A stretch of DNA of 64,000 bases from Cupriavidus oxalaticus. Lineage in GTDB: Bacteria > Pseudomonadota > Gammaproteobacteria > Burkholderiales > Burkholderiaceae. Positions 37,263-46,704 of this stretch are shown piece by piece. The DNA is taken from positions 1 to 64,000 of the forward strand of contig NZ_CP038636.1 of the NCBI RefSeq assembly GCF_004768545.1, read 5' to 3'. The first letter of the stretch is position 1; the number at the start of each line of letters is the position of its first letter. The position numbers and the translations under genes are program-made. The notes under the pieces are model-generated. The model had not been told where the DNA came from. It saw only the letters and a program-made list of their open reading frames with translations, and did not search any database.

Positions 37263-37667
37263 ATGCTCCAAAACAGTGACGTCGCGACCAGGATTCCTGC
37301 ACAAGACCTCGCACGAGCGAGAAGCTTCTACTCGAGCAAGCTTGGTCTTGAGCCGGTAGAGGAACGGCCTGGCGGCCTCCGCTACAAATGCGGCAACAGC
37401 TACTTCGTACTTTTCGAGTCGGCTGGATCGGCCTCTGGCAGTCACACACAAATGGCCTGGGAGGTCGATGACATTCAGGCAATCGTTAGCGAACTGCGGC
37501 ACCGGGGAGTCACATTCGAAGAATACGATCTTCCCGGTCTCAAGACCATCAATGGGATCGCCGAGATCCAGGGAAACTACCCGTCCAAGGGTGGCATTGG
37601 CGAGAAAGGTGCTTGGTTCAGAGATTGCGAGGGCAACCTTCTTGCCATCGGCCAACCGGTCAAATGA
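37263..37667 (+). CDS. VOC superfamily (glyoxalase-like) protein
   Basis: A 134-residue vicinal-oxygen-chelate protein: two beta-alpha-beta-beta-beta units beginning ATRIPAQDLARARSFYSSKL and MAWEVDDIQAIVSELRHRGV, ending with GAWFRDCEGNLLAIGQ which has the family E-metal-ligand pattern. Such proteins include glyoxalases, dioxygenases and antibiotic-binding proteins. AGGAGAG lies seven bases before ATG 37263. It is divergent from the NnrU gene. Confidence 0.88.
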   Translation: MLQNSDVATRIPAQDLARARSFYSSKLGLEPVEERPGGLRYKCGNSYFVLFESAGSASGSHTQMAWEVDDIQAIVSELRHRGVTFEEYDLPGLKTINGIAEIQGNYPSKGGIGEKGAWFRDCEGNLLAIGQPVK

Positions 37668-38107
37668 GTCCGTCGACCTCATCGGACGACGATCAAATCG
37701 AAGTAGAGCCGACCACCGTGGCGCGATCAGCGATTCGGGGACCATCCATCCGCCAGATCTGCGTCTCACCCGTCTCACTGAGTGCCACACAATGTTCGCC
37801 TTGCAGTCGCCCGTCATCGGTACCTTTGGAACAGCGTCGGGGAATCGGCATGCTCCTGGCCGCGCGGGAGTGGGAGCCAACCGTATTTGCGAGCTTGTAC
37901 AAACCGTCAAGGTAAGAGGAATGGATGCTATTTCCGCAGTTTGGAGGATGCAGCCATGTGGGCTGGTGCAAATCTACTGGGATGATGACAGTCGCAAAGC
38001 GACCCATTGCGGCCTGTCGACCCAGCGTGACATCTATGGCGGCTTGGCGGGTCGATGCAGCTCTATTTGGCTTAAGTTTGCAGAGGAATTTGCAGGCAGT
38101 ATCTACC
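37668..38107. other. Intergenic region, no supported gene
   Basis: The stretch between the VOC gene and the end of the ABC permease carries open frames without family pattern. It begins only after the VOC stop at 37665-37667. I see no terminator. Confidence 0.35.
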
Positions 38108-39314
38108 TCACTCCGACCGCAGCGCCTGCTGCGGCTCCAGCCGCGCCGCCCGCCGCGCCGGCAGCACGCCGGCGGCCAGCCCCACCACCACCGCCACCAC
38201 CTCGGCGCCCACGGCGTAGGACCACGGCGTGCGCACCGGCAGCGCAGGCACCAGGACATCGAGCACGACGGCGATCAGCCAGCCCACTAGCAGCCCGGCC
38301 AGCCCGCCGATAGCGGCCAGCATGGTGGCCTCGGCGAGAAACAGCGCCAGCACCTGCCGGTGCGTGGCGCCGACCGCGCGCAGCAGGCCGATCTCCGCGG
38401 TCCGCTCCGATACCGCGATGGTGAGGATGGTCAGGATGCCCACGCCACCCACCACCAGCGACACCGCGCCGATGGCCGCCACCGCGAAAGTCACTGCATA
38501 GAGCACCGTGCCGAACACCTCCAGCATCTTCTGCTGCGGGGTGACGGTGAAATCCTCAGCCCCGTGGCGCGCCCGCAGCAGGCGCTTGATCCCCGCCTCC
38601 ACCTCGGCCACCTGCGCGGGCGGGTCATAAGTCACCTCGATCTCCACCAGGCTTTCGCGGTTGAACAGCTCCAGCGCTCGCCCGGCGGGGATGTAGACGG
38701 TATCGTCCAGGTCGAAGCCGAGCATCTGCCCCTTGGCCTCCATCACGCCGACCACCCGGTAGCGCTGCGCGCCGACGCGGATGCGCGCCCCCAGTGGGCT
38801 CTTTGCGCCGAACAGCTCGCGCGCCACGCGGGCGCCCAGCACCGCCAGCGGGCGTGCGGCGCGCTGGTCGTCGTCGGGCAGGAACTGACCACTCGCCACG
38901 CGCATCGACAGCGCCTCAGTAAATCCCGCGCCGACGCCATAGAGCGTCACGCGCCGGCGCAGACTGCCGTACTCCACCTCGGCATTACCCATGCACCATG
39001 GGATTGGTCATGCGCACGTGCGGGGCCTGGCGCAGCGCCACGGCGTCGTCGATGCTCAGCGGGCGGACGGTGTTGATCGAGCCGAGCGAACCCATCCCGC
39101 CCTTGGTCTGCGTGCGCCCCGGCGTCACCCCGATCAGGTTGGTGCCGAACTGCGTGAATTCGGCGATCACGAAGCGGTGCAGTCCCTCGCCAATCGAGGT
39201 CAGCAGGATCACGGCGGTGATGCCGATGGCAATGCCCAGCGCGCTCAGTGCGGTGCGCAGGCGGTGCGCCGCCAGCGCGGTCAGGGTGAAGCGGAGCAGG
39301 TCGGCCCAGCGCAT
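38108..39314 (-). pseudogene. MacB-like ABC transporter permease (second), frameshifted
   Basis: An FtsX/MacB-type permease of about 400 residues split by one frameshift near 38990. The first part starts MRWADLLRFTLTALAAHRLR at 39314 and ends VRMTNPMVHG; the second continues GNAEVEYGSLRRRVTLYGVG in another frame to the stop at 38108. One extra base in ATGGTGCATGGGTAATG explains the break. It has one N-terminal helix, a periplasmic MacB_PCD domain and three C-terminal helices (VGGVGILTILTIAVSERTAE). Gene order ATPase-permease-permease with the adaptor upstream defines a MacB-like exporter. Confidence 0.85.
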
Positions 39315-39319
39315 GGTGA

Positions 39320-40528
39320 TCAGCGGCGCGACAGCGCCTGCACGGGATCGAGACGCGCCGCCTGTGAGGCCGGCGCGAGCGTGAAGGCCAGCGCGGTGGC
39401 CAGCGCGGTGCCTGGCGCCGCCAGGAGCGCCCACCACGGTGGCGCGAACGGGATGGCAGGATAGATCCGCCCCACCGCCAGGCAGCCCAGGCCGCCCAGC
39501 GCCAGCCCGGCGGCGGCGCCGGCCAGCGCCATCAGCGCCGCCTCGCTGAGGAACAGACGTCGGATCTCCCCCGCCGTGGCGCCGATGGCCTTCAGCAGGC
39601 CGATCTCGTGGCGGCGCTGCGTCACCGCGATCAGCATCACGTTCATGATCAGGATGCCCGCCACGGCGAGGCTGATGGCGGCAATTGCGCTGACGGCCAG
39701 GGTCAGCGCGCGAAGGATGCGGTCGAAGGTCGCCAGCACCGCATCCTGCGTGATCACCGTGACGTCGCGCTCACCTTCATGGCGCAGGCGCAGGATGGCC
39801 TCGGCGTCGGCGCGGGCATCGACCACCTGCGCGCGCGAGCGGGCTTCCACCAGGATGCGGAACAGCGAGTTGGTATTGAAGAGCGCCTGTGCGGCCGCGA
39901 CCGGCACAATCACCAGCTCGTCGGTATTGAAGCCGAGCGACTGTCCCTGTCCAGCCAGCAACCCGATTACGCGGAAGCGTCGGTCGCCGATGCGCAGCCA
40001 TTCGCCCAGCGCTGGACGGCTGCCGAACAGGTCGGCGGCCACGCGTGCGCCGATCACGCAGACGGGCTGGCCGTGGTGCAGGTCGCCCTCGGGCAGGAAA
40101 CCGCCCAGCGCCAGCTCCATATGCCGCACCGGCAGCAGCTCGGCGGTGGAGCCCAGCACCGGCGCCTCGCGGCGGCGTGCACCGGCATGCAGGTCGGCGT
40201 CGCCGACGATCAGCGGCGCCACGTGCAGTACGGCGGCGCTGCGGCGCAGCGCCAGCGCGTCGTCCAGTGTCAGGTCGCGGGTGGTGGCACCCAGCACGAT
40301 GCCCGGCGCCGCGCCGACCGTCTCGCTGCGCCCCGGCAGCACGATCACGAGATTGGTGCCGAGCGCGCCGAACTGGTCGACCACGTAGCGCCGCGCCCCC
40401 TCGCCCAGCGCCGTGACGATCACCACCGCCGCCACGCCGATGCCCATCGCCAGTAGGATCAGCAGCGTGCGGGCGCGGTTGCCGCGCAGCACCTGCCAGG
40501 TGAAAGCGAGCACGTCAGAGCAACGCAT
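39320..40528 (-). CDS. MacB-like ABC transporter permease (first)
   Basis: A 402-residue permease with the MacB/FtsX layout: N-terminal membrane helix ([20 protein letters not shown]), periplasmic domain (about 45-260) and three C-terminal helices including the coupling segment [20 protein letters not shown], followed by [20 protein letters not shown], which contacts the ATPase. ATG 40528 overlaps the ATPase gene by 14 bases, so both are translationally coupled. It is followed by a second, frameshifted permease after five bases; two different permeases could form a heterodimer. Confidence 0.9.
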   Translation of the reverse strand: MRCSDVLAFTWQVLRGNRARTLLILLAMGIGVAAVVIVTALGEGARRYVVDQFGALGTNLVIVLPGRSETVGAAPGIVLGATTRDLTLDDALALRRSAAVLHVAPLIVGDADLHAGARRREAPVLGSTAELLPVRHMELALGGFLPEGDLHHGQPVCVIGARVAADLFGSRPALGEWLRIGDRRFRVIGLLAGQGQSLGFNTDELVIVPVAAAQALFNTNSLFRILVEARSRAQVVDARADAEAILRLRHEGERDVTVITQDAVLATFDRILRALTLAVSAIAAISLAVAGILIMNVMLIAVTQRRHEIGLLKAIGATAGEIRRLFLSEAALMALAGAAAGLALGGLGCLAVGRIYPAIPFAPPWWALLAAPGTALATALAFTLAPASQAARLDPVQALSRR

Positions 40529-41195
40529 GGCGGTCCTCGACGATGGCGCCGTCCACCATGCGCAGGCGACGGTGCGCGCGCTGGCCGATCTCGGGGTCGT
40601 GCGTGACCACCAGCAGCGTGCCGCCACGCGTGTGCAGCCCTTCGAGCACGGCCATCACGTCCATGCCGGTGTGGCGGTCGAGATTGCCGGTGGGCTCGTC
40701 GGCGAGAATCACCGACGGCTGCATCGCCATCGCACGGGCGATGGCCATGCGCTGGCACTGGCCGCCCGACAACTGATCGGGCCGATGCCCGGCGCGTTCG
40801 CTAAGCCCGTACTCCTCCAGCAGCGCGGCCACGCGCCGCTGGCGCTGCGCCGGGTCGATGCCGGCCAGCACCATCGGCAACTCGATATTGCCGGCGGCAG
40901 TCAGGCGCGGCACCAGGTGGAACAACTGGAACACGAAGCCCATCTTCTCGCGCCGCACGGCGGCCAGCTCGTTCTCGCTCAGAGCGGTCACGTCACGGCC
41001 GTCCAGCAGGTAGCGTCCCGCAGCGGCGCGGTCGAGCAGGCCGATGATATTGAGCAAGGTGGACTTGCCCGATCCGGACGGCCCCATGATCGACAGGTAT
41101 TCGCCCAGCTCGACCCGCAGGCTGACATCGCGCAGCGCGTGGACGGTCTCGCCGCCAAGCACGAATTCGCGGCGGATGCCTTCCAGCTCGATCAT
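40515..41195 (-). CDS. ABC transporter ATPase (MacB/LolD type)
   Basis: A 226-residue ATP-binding subunit: Walker [10 protein letters not shown] at 38-46, Q-loop FVFQLFHLV, signature [15 protein letters not shown] starting at 142, Walker [13 protein letters not shown] and switch histidine THDPEIG. The sequence [18 protein letters not shown] is typical of LolD/MacB-type mechanotransmission ATPases. It overlaps the permease downstream and the adaptor remnant upstream (ATGA). The exporter would push substrates from the periplasm through an outer-membrane channel, but its adaptor is truncated. Confidence 0.93.
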   Translation of the reverse strand: MIELEGIRREFVLGGETVHALRDVSLRVELGEYLSIMGPSGSGKSTLLNIIGLLDRAAAGRYLLDGRDVTALSENELAAVRREKMGFVFQLFHLVPRLTAAGNIELPMVLAGIDPAQRQRRVAALLEEYGLSERAGHRPDQLSGGQCQRMAIARAMAMQPSVILADEPTGNLDRHTGMDVMAVLEGLHTRGGTLLVVTHDPEIGQRAHRRLRMVDGAIVEDRHALL

Positions 41196-41502
41196 CGCGG
41201 GGCCTCCTCCTCCACTGCCCGGGCGCCGGATTTGACGCCGCTGCGGTCAAGCGAGACGACCACCCGGTCCCCGCGCGCCAGGCCGCCACGCACCTCGGTG
41301 AACTCGGGATTGGCCAGCCCGGCCTGCACCTGCCGCGCCTGCAGGCGGCCCCCGGCCAGCACCAGCGCGCGGCCGCCGGCGTCGAGCGCCGCGCTGGGAG
41401 CCCGCAGCACGCCATCGCGCACCTCGGTGACGATCTCCACATCGGCGCTGTAGCCGACTAGCAGTTCGCTGGCCGGGGCCCGGCGGTCGAGTTCCACCTC
41501 GC
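41192..41502 (-). pseudogene. Membrane fusion protein (HlyD/MacA-type) 3' part
   Basis: About 100 residues of an efflux adaptor: [40 protein letters not shown] and ARGDRVVVSLDRSGVKSG, ending at a stop that overlaps the ATPase start by ATGA. The N-terminal two thirds (signal, coiled-coil and lipoyl parts) are missing. The sequence changes abruptly at 41503 into nitrile hydratase DNA read in the opposite direction. The exporter is therefore probably non-functional. Confidence 0.8.
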
Positions 41503-41817
41503 ATGGTCGTCTGCACGCTGTGCTCGTGCTACCCATGGGACGTGCTCGGGCTGCCACCGGTCTGGTACAAGTCGGCCGCTTATCGCTCGCGTGCCGTGTC
41601 AGATCCGCGCGGCGTGCTGGCCGACTTCGGTGTCGTCCTGCCAGAAGACGCGCAGATCCGAGTCTGGGACTCGACCGCAGAAGCCCGCTTCATTGTGGTA
41701 CCACCCCGCCCCGCCGGCACCGAAGGCTGGCCCGAGGAGCGCCTTGCGCGGCTCGTCACCCGTGACTGCATGATCGGCACCGGCTTGCCCCAGCGTCCCG
41801 AGGAGATATCGCCATGA
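41503..41817 (+). pseudogene. Cobalt-type nitrile hydratase alpha subunit, 5'-truncated
   Basis: The 104 codons match the C-terminal half of the nitrile hydratase alpha subunit. The metal site [10 protein letters not shown] is present, with C4, C7 and C9 and threonine at position 5, the mark of cobalt-type enzymes (iron types have serine). [17 protein letters not shown] and [15 protein letters not shown] follow. About 100 N-terminal residues are missing; the similarity begins at the junction. The ATG at 41503 is probably fortuitous. It overlaps the beta gene by ATGA. Confidence 0.88.
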
Positions 41818-42494
41818 ACGGAGTTCATGACATGGGGGGCATGCACGGCTTCGGCGCGGTCCAGCCCGAGGCTGACGAACCCCCGTTCCACGCGCAGTGG
41901 GAGGAGCGCGTGCTGGCGATGCAGCGGGCCATGCGTTTCACGCGCGCCTGGAACATCGACATGTCTCGCGACGCGCAGGAGCGGCTGCCTGCCGAGGTGT
42001 ACCTCTCGGTGTCCTACTACGAAAGATGGGAATTGGGAATCGAGCGCAACGCCGTCGAGCGAGGGCTGATCGGCGCCGATGAAATCGCCGCAGGGCATGC
42101 CCTGCATCCGGGCAAGCCCGTCGAACGGGTCATGACGACAAACGACATCGAACACGCATTCACCCGAGGCTCTTTCGCTCGCCCGCCCAAGAAGCAGGCC
42201 AGGTTCAAACCGGGTGAGCGAGTGCGCACGAAGAACATCAACCCGCCCACCCACACACGCTTGCCGCGATACGCACGCGGCCGTGAAGGAACGATCGAGG
42301 CGATCCGGGGTTGCCATGTCTTCCCGGACAGCGTCGTGACAGGCGCGGGAGAAGACCCGCAGTGGCTCTACACTGTCGTCTTCGAAGGCCGCGAGCTCTG
42401 GGGAGCGGACACCGACGCCACGCTCACCGTTTCGCTCCCATTCGGCTTCAGTGGGCAAGCGATAGGCGTTATCCGTTGGTTGGCATTCGCCTAG
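41814..42494 (+). pseudogene. Nitrile hydratase beta subunit, 3' end replaced
   Basis: A 226-codon frame with the whole of the nitrile hydratase beta subunit except the last residues: [20 protein letters not shown], the linker RFKPGERVRTKNINPPTHTR, then YARGREGTIEAIRGCHVFPD and ELWGADTDATLTVS. Normal proteins end soon after with a DxWEPYLE-like tail; here the frame continues LPFGFSGQAIGVIRWLAFA because the DNA changes near 42430 to a fragment of another gene. With a truncated alpha partner the enzyme cannot be assembled. Confidence 0.82.
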
Positions 42495-42500
42495 TACGCG
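42427..42500 (-). pseudogene. Formylglycine-generating enzyme-type fragment
   Basis: The minus strand encodes NAYRLPTEAEWER, the hallmark motif of the SUMF1/FGE-sulfatase domain. Only about 20 codons remain. The fragment overlaps the artificial end of the nitrile hydratase beta frame. Confidence 0.6.
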
Positions 42501-42591
42501 AAGTCGACGCAAACGAGCACTCGATGCCCAAGGAGCGCAGGCATTGACGTCAGGCGGCGCAGTTGCTGCAGTCGCACCAGCTCGCGGACCC

Positions 42592-42685
42592 TTGAGCCCC
42601 CGGATCCGCTGGGCCTCGTCGGGAGTCGCGATCACGAGGCCTAGCGCCTCGACGATTCCTGGAATCTGCCGTACCAGGTTGACCG
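42592..42685 (-). pseudogene. BKACE (3-keto-5-aminohexanoate cleavage) C-terminal fragment
   Basis: The minus frame NLVRQIPGIVEALGLVIATP followed by DEAQRIRGLKG resembles the C-terminal end of beta-keto acid cleavage enzymes, where ATPDEARxxLGLKG is a recurrent motif. Nothing upstream of it in the same frame is similar. Confidence 0.5.
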
Positions 42686-42760
42686 GTGAATGTGGTTGTA
42701 GATCAACTCCGTCCAGCCGAGCGAGGCGAAAATACGGTGGCAGATGGCGAGTTGATCATG
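42685..42760 (-). pseudogene. Class II aldolase N-terminal fragment
   Basis: The minus strand encodes LAICHRIFASLGWTELIYNH, the N-terminal helix and the N-H-I zinc-region start of class II aldolase/adducin proteins. It breaks off directly after NHI and runs into the BKACE fragment. Confidence 0.6.
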
Positions 42761-42947
42761 CGCTTGCTATTCCTCGTCCGGGCAGCCTAGCGGGGTCATG
42801 AATCCTCGTTTCCTGTGAAATCGCCATGCGACAGTTCGTGGCACACGTGGTCGTTCTACGCTCGCTCGTCGATCCCAAGGGCCCAGAGTCGGGCAGCGTA
42901 CGCGTGCGTCGCGGAGGATCGTCGGCCTTCCGGCTATCCAATCCGCG

Positions 42948-43365
42948 TCAAAGGGAAGAGGCAACCCGCGCAACGATCTCCTCACGTCGCGCTAGCGAGC
43001 CTGCGGACCGCCGACGTACCAGCTCCACAATGGACTTTGGTGCGGAATCCAGGCTACCAGCGTCAAACGGCGGAGCGGGCGCATATTCGAGCTCCAACTG
43101 GACAGCTTGTGCCTCTTCTTTACCGACGAGCTCAATCGCCAACGTCAGGGCGAAATCGATTCCCGCAGTAATGCCACCACCGGTCACCAGATTGCCGTCG
43201 CGGACCACGCGCTCGCGCACGGGAATTGCGCCCAACGGACCTAGTAATTCGTGAAACGCCCAGCGCGTCGTCGCCCGGCGTCCACGGAGCAGACCGGCCG
43301 CCCCAAGAACGAGTGCGCCGGTACAGACGGACGTAACGAAGCGCGCATTGCCGGCCTGCCGACGG
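42948..43365 (-). pseudogene. DJ-1/PfpI family protein, 5'-truncated
   Basis: About 135 residues of a DJ-1/PfpI protein: RFVTSVCTGALVLGAAGLLR with the nucleophile cysteine in VCTGA, ATTRWAFHELLGPLGAIPV and DGNLVTGGGITAGIDFALTL, ending at a stop at 42948-42950. The N-terminal 60 or so residues with the glutamate of the active site are missing. The 5' break abuts an ISL3 transposase fragment running the other way. Confidence 0.75.
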
Positions 43366-43369
43366 ATGA

Positions 43370-43480
43370 TACTTGACGCTTGTCGCTGATGCCGACGCGC
43401 GTAAGGTCGTGTTTTTGACCGAAGGCAAGGAAGCGGCCACGGTTGGCCAGTTCGCTGAACATCTGCGTGAGCACAACGCT
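43370..43480 (+). pseudogene. ISL3 family transposase fragment
   Basis: The frame YLTLVADADARKVVFLTEGK, then EAATVGQFAEHLREHNA corresponds to the segment around the first catalytic aspartate of IS204/IS1001/ISL3 transposases. The remaining frame to 43558 does not match. An ISL3-type insertion and deletion may have produced this junction. Confidence 0.65.
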
Positions 43481-43554
43481 TTCGCCCGCTCACTAGCGCT
43501 CGGCGATGCGCGCTCGCTCGATTACCAGGTGTTCACAGTGGTGCTGGCTCAGAG

Positions 43555-43614
43555 CTAGCTCAGGGCAAGACCGGCTTGGCCTGCGCCGATCACGAGAGTT
43601 TTGATGCTTTCCTT
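43555..43614 (-). pseudogene. Flavin monooxygenase N-terminal stump
   Basis: The minus strand encodes VKESIKTLVIGAGQAGLALS then a stop. GAGQAGLALS is the FAD-binding GxGxxG motif of flavin-containing monooxygenases; only this start remains. Confidence 0.55.
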
Positions 43615-43704
43615 GACCTTCCGTGTTCCTCATAAGCGCGCCTCATCTGCTCAGCAGACACCTGCGGCATTCCCAATTCCGGAGTAGTTGTTGGGCAACG
43701 CAGT

Positions 43705-45138
43705 TTACGGCGCAACCACAAAAACATCAGTGCGATTCGCCGCATCCCCCGAGTTTGCCTGAACAAAGAAGGGTACAAACGCGGTTCCCATGGCCGCCAA
43801 CCCTTCATAGTCCCCGACAAAGAAGCCCAATGCCAAAGGCGCCGTCTTCATATCGAAGGGACCGGACAGGTGCACTTCACCGCCGAAGGAGGCGCCCCCG
43901 TTGTTCGAAATGGTTAACCAGTAGTCGGTCGGCAGCGTGGTCATATTGCCGGCGGCGAGGTTACGGAAATCGTAGTAGGTAACGGCGACGACTCCAGCGG
44001 AATTGACGTGAACTGATGGCGTGAAAGCAGGGCGTCCGGACGGGGTATTGACGCGGATCGGAGGGCTCCAGGTCTGGCCGCCATCGCTTGATGTCGACAT
44101 GGCGATCTCGTCGTACAGCCCACCGTTGAAGCGCGAATCCTGCCAGACCACGTAAAGTTGCCCGGTTGCCGGGTCGATGGCGGGCTCCGGAATGATGTCA
44201 CCGGTTCGAACTGCCTCGCCAGTATTGGGATCCGTCACCCCCACCGTGCGCATTTCAGCGATGACCTTCGGCTTGGTCCACGTCGCACCGTCATCGGTCG
44301 ACATGACGAAAGCGACTTTGGATGCGGTGATGTTGAATGGCGGGCGGATCAGGTTGAAGAAGTTGTAGAGCGAGCCGGTCTGCGAGTTGACCACGATCTG
44401 GTTGCCAATGGTCTGCTGCCGCGAAGGGGTGTTGACGATCACCTGCGGCGGGCTCCAGGTTCGGCCGCCGTCGACGGTCTTCGAAAACAGCGCGGGTCCA
44501 CGGAAGGCTGCCGTGTGCAAATTGGCATATGGGTTGCCGTTTGGCTGCTCGAGACGGTCCCAGACCGCGTAGGCTACGCCAGGGATGACCGGATTAGCAG
44601 TCACCGATTCCTTGTCGTTGAAGAACTGCGAAGTGGGTTCGTTGTCGGCGAAGATGACGCTCAGGTTCTGCCAGGTCTGGCCGCCGTCCCGGGAGACCGC
44701 GGCGCCGACCGCGTTGCTGTTATTGGAGCGGTTGAATGAGATCGAGATGGCATAGGCGGTGCCGTCGGGTCCGATCGACACCCAGGGGTCGGAGGCCCTC
44801 TCGTACCCGAGGCCGTCGGCGCATGCACTGAAGGGCAGTGGCGTCTGCTGCCAGGTTTTGCCGCCGTCGAACGAGGAGCTGGCAACCAGACCGCGCGCGC
44901 CGCCATCCGACCAGCGGTCCTGCTGCCAGACCCCGATGAAATTGGCAGGATTGGCAGGATTGACGGCCAGATAGGGCTCGACCTCGGCATTCAGATAGTT
45001 GGTGCCCCCCGTTCCACCGCCAATGGTGCAGCTTGCAAAGGGGCTGGGACCGGAAACGAGGGTGGCCGCCTGGCTTGTGAACGCAGCGCAGAGTGCGATT
45101 CCGACCAGGAGCGAGATAAGCTTGCTGTGACGATGCAT
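43705..45138 (-). CDS. Secreted sialidase-like (BNR/Asp-box) protein
   Basis: A 477-residue exported protein. The signal peptide ISLLVGIALCAAFTSQA ends near residue 24. Five Asp-box motifs (SxDGGxTW) are visible: SFDGGKTW, SRDGGQTW, TVDGGRTW, STDDGATW and SSDGGQTW, which mark blades of a sialidase-type beta-propeller. The arginine triad of true sialidases is not obvious, so glycosidase activity is not certain. GGAGG lies five bases before ATG 45138. It stands alone; nothing adjacent suggests a substrate. Confidence 0.85.
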   Translation of the reverse strand: MHRHSKLISLLVGIALCAAFTSQAATLVSGPSPFASCTIGGGTGGTNYLNAEVEPYLAVNPANPANFIGVWQQDRWSDGGARGLVASSSFDGGKTWQQTPLPFSACADGLGYERASDPWVSIGPDGTAYAISISFNRSNNSNAVGAAVSRDGGQTWQNLSVIFADNEPTSQFFNDKESVTANPVIPGVAYAVWDRLEQPNGNPYANLHTAAFRGPALFSKTVDGGRTWSPPQVIVNTPSRQQTIGNQIVVNSQTGSLYNFFNLIRPPFNITASKVAFVMSTDDGATWTKPKVIAEMRTVGVTDPNTGEAVRTGDIIPEPAIDPATGQLYVVWQDSRFNGGLYDEIAMSTSSDGGQTWSPPIRVNTPSGRPAFTPSVHVNSAGVVAVTYYDFRNLAAGNMTTLPTDYWLTISNNGGASFGGEVHLSGPFDMKTAPLALGFFVGDYEGLAAMGTAFVPFFVQANSGDAANRTDVFVVAP

Positions 45139-45448
45139 GAGGGCCTCCTCCACTTGCGGACGCTGGCATCAGCTTAGGAGACTTATCTCGTTGGCAGGAT
45201 GACGAATTGTTAATTCTGCATGAGACTCGGTTTTTCACGGCCGCGTGGGGGCGCCACTGGAGAGCAGACATCCCATTGTGATCCCAAGCAAGGCGATCGT
45301 GCGGAATGGCCGATGATGCGACCGATATGATCAGCGGTCCGTTCTTTGAGCAGAACCGGCGTTCGAAGCTCCGTGTGAGAGCGTGGGTCAACGTTCGTAG
45401 ATGGCCGGGAGCAGCCCGAGATTAGCTCAGGCCCTTATCTGCAGCGCC
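45139..45448. other. Intergenic region without features
   Basis: About 300 bases with no reading frame of interest. It presumably contains the promoter of the sialidase-like gene. Confidence 0.35.
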
Positions 45449-45985
45449 TCAGCGCAGCACACGATAGGTCGACTGCACCAGGCCTGATGGAAAGTACCGG
45501 CTCGATTCGAGCGCCAGACTCACGTCGCGCAGCAAGTCGCCGAACAAGGGTCTGCCGGTCCCGATCAAGACCGGCACGGTTGTGACGACTAGGTCGGCGA
45601 TCAATCCGTCGCGCAGGAATGACTGGACCAACTGACCGCCATCGACGTACACGCGACGCATTCCCGTCGCCTCCAGTTGCGACATCGCGTCCGTAGGCGT
45701 GCAATCCGAGAAACGCACCTTTCCCTGAAGCTCTTCTGGCACCGGCGTGCCTGCCAGTTTTCGGGACAGCACAAGCACGGGCTTGTCGTAAGCCCATTCG
45801 CCCATGGTGAGGACCTTTTCATAGCAGCCCCGGCCCATGACGATCGCGTCCTTGTCGGCGATGAAGGCCGGATAGCCGTGGTCTTCGGCGGGGTCATCCC
45901 GCTCCAGAAGCCAGCCGATGTCGCCGTCGGGCCGGGCGATAAAGCCGTCGAGGCTGGTGGCAATAAAGACGTGTCCTGTAATCAT
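45449..45985 (-). CDS. Dihydrofolate reductase-like (RibD C-terminal) protein
   Basis: A 178-residue protein of the DHFR/RibD-C superfamily: GHVFIATSLDGFIARPDGDI, AIVMGRGCYEKVLTMGEWAY, VYVDGGQLVQSFLRDGLIAD and VPVLIGTGRPLFGDLL, which bind NADPH and a pteridine- or pyrimidine-like substrate. The family is widespread and mostly uncharacterised. ATG 45985 fits the domain start. It begins 10 bases after the P-loop gene ends, so the two are a transcription unit. Confidence 0.9.
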   Translation of the reverse strand: MITGHVFIATSLDGFIARPDGDIGWLLERDDPAEDHGYPAFIADKDAIVMGRGCYEKVLTMGEWAYDKPVLVLSRKLAGTPVPEELQGKVRFSDCTPTDAMSQLEATGMRRVYVDGGQLVQSFLRDGLIADLVVTTVPVLIGTGRPLFGDLLRDVSLALESSRYFPSGLVQSTYRVLR

Positions 45986-45995
45986 TGATAGTGCA

Positions 45996-46523
45996 CTAAG
46001 AGTGCTTGGCGCGAATGATGGCATCGCGTGCCAGAAGAACCTGTTTCAGCCTTTCGTCCACCGATTCATCGCGTTCCAGACATAGAACAGAACAGGTGAC
46101 GTGCCTGAGCCATTCCCGATGGCGCGCGAGAGTCCGGCCTTCGGCCGTCCCCGCATCATACTGTGCTGCCCAGTCCAAAAATTCGGGATCGGCCTTGCCG
46201 AATCGCAGCTCTTCTCGCCGCCTGAGCCGGGCAACGCGGATATCGGTAGGAAGGTAGAGAAATACGACCAGGTCGAAAGCATGCTCCAATTCGTGCCCCC
46301 AACCTATCACAGCTCCCGCCACTACAGTCTCGCCGCTGGCGCGCACGGCGGTCAACAAAGCAGCCGCTCGTTCTTCGGCACCAAATTTCTCTTGATAGGG
46401 GGAATTGGTTGGACGCCAAAAGAAATCGTCCGATTCCAGAACTCGCGCTGGGTTGCAAAGCGCAACTGCCTGCGCCAGAGTCGAAGTACCGGAACCTGCG
46501 GCGCCAGTGATCAGGATGTGCAC
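45996..46523 (-). CDS. P-loop nucleoside kinase-like protein
   Basis: A 175-residue P-loop NTPase beginning VHILITGAAGSGTSTLAQA, with Walker A GAAGSGTST (T in place of the usual K, an important change) and helical segments LRRREELRFGKADPEF. It resembles adenylate/shikimate kinase-like proteins of the AAA_18 type, with VVFLYLPTDIRVARL as the nucleotide-binding turn. The GTG at 46523 is the best start; upstream frame sequence is not homologous. Loss of the Walker lysine could weaken ATP binding, though the same GSGTST form occurs in related proteins. Co-transcribed with the DHFR-like gene. Confidence 0.75.
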   Translation of the reverse strand: MHILITGAAGSGTSTLAQAVALCNPARVLESDDFFWRPTNSPYQEKFGAEERAAALLTAVRASGETVVAGAVIGWGHELEHAFDLVVFLYLPTDIRVARLRRREELRFGKADPEFLDWAAQYDAGTAEGRTLARHREWLRHVTCSVLCLERDESVDERLKQVLLARDAIIRAKHS

Positions 46524-46704
46524 GGCGAGCGATGGGAGTGCGAATAGACCGCCAGAGTCTATCAAGTCAACGAGGAGCGAACAGAATTCCGTCCTTAGTC
46601 GCCTAGCGACCCATCTGAGACGTTCGATGTGATGGCTCGATGGCGTGCTCACACTCGACAAGCAGTCACTCTTCTCATGGCTGGCCTCGTCATACAAGAA
46701 GGTA

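Noticed and set aside
41580..42635. 351-codon minus-strand frame opposite nitrile hydratase
   Set aside because: It is mostly a shadow of the alpha and beta genes; only a short piece (YRLPTEAEWER) and the start (IATPDEAQRIRGLKG) are real fragments, annotated separately.
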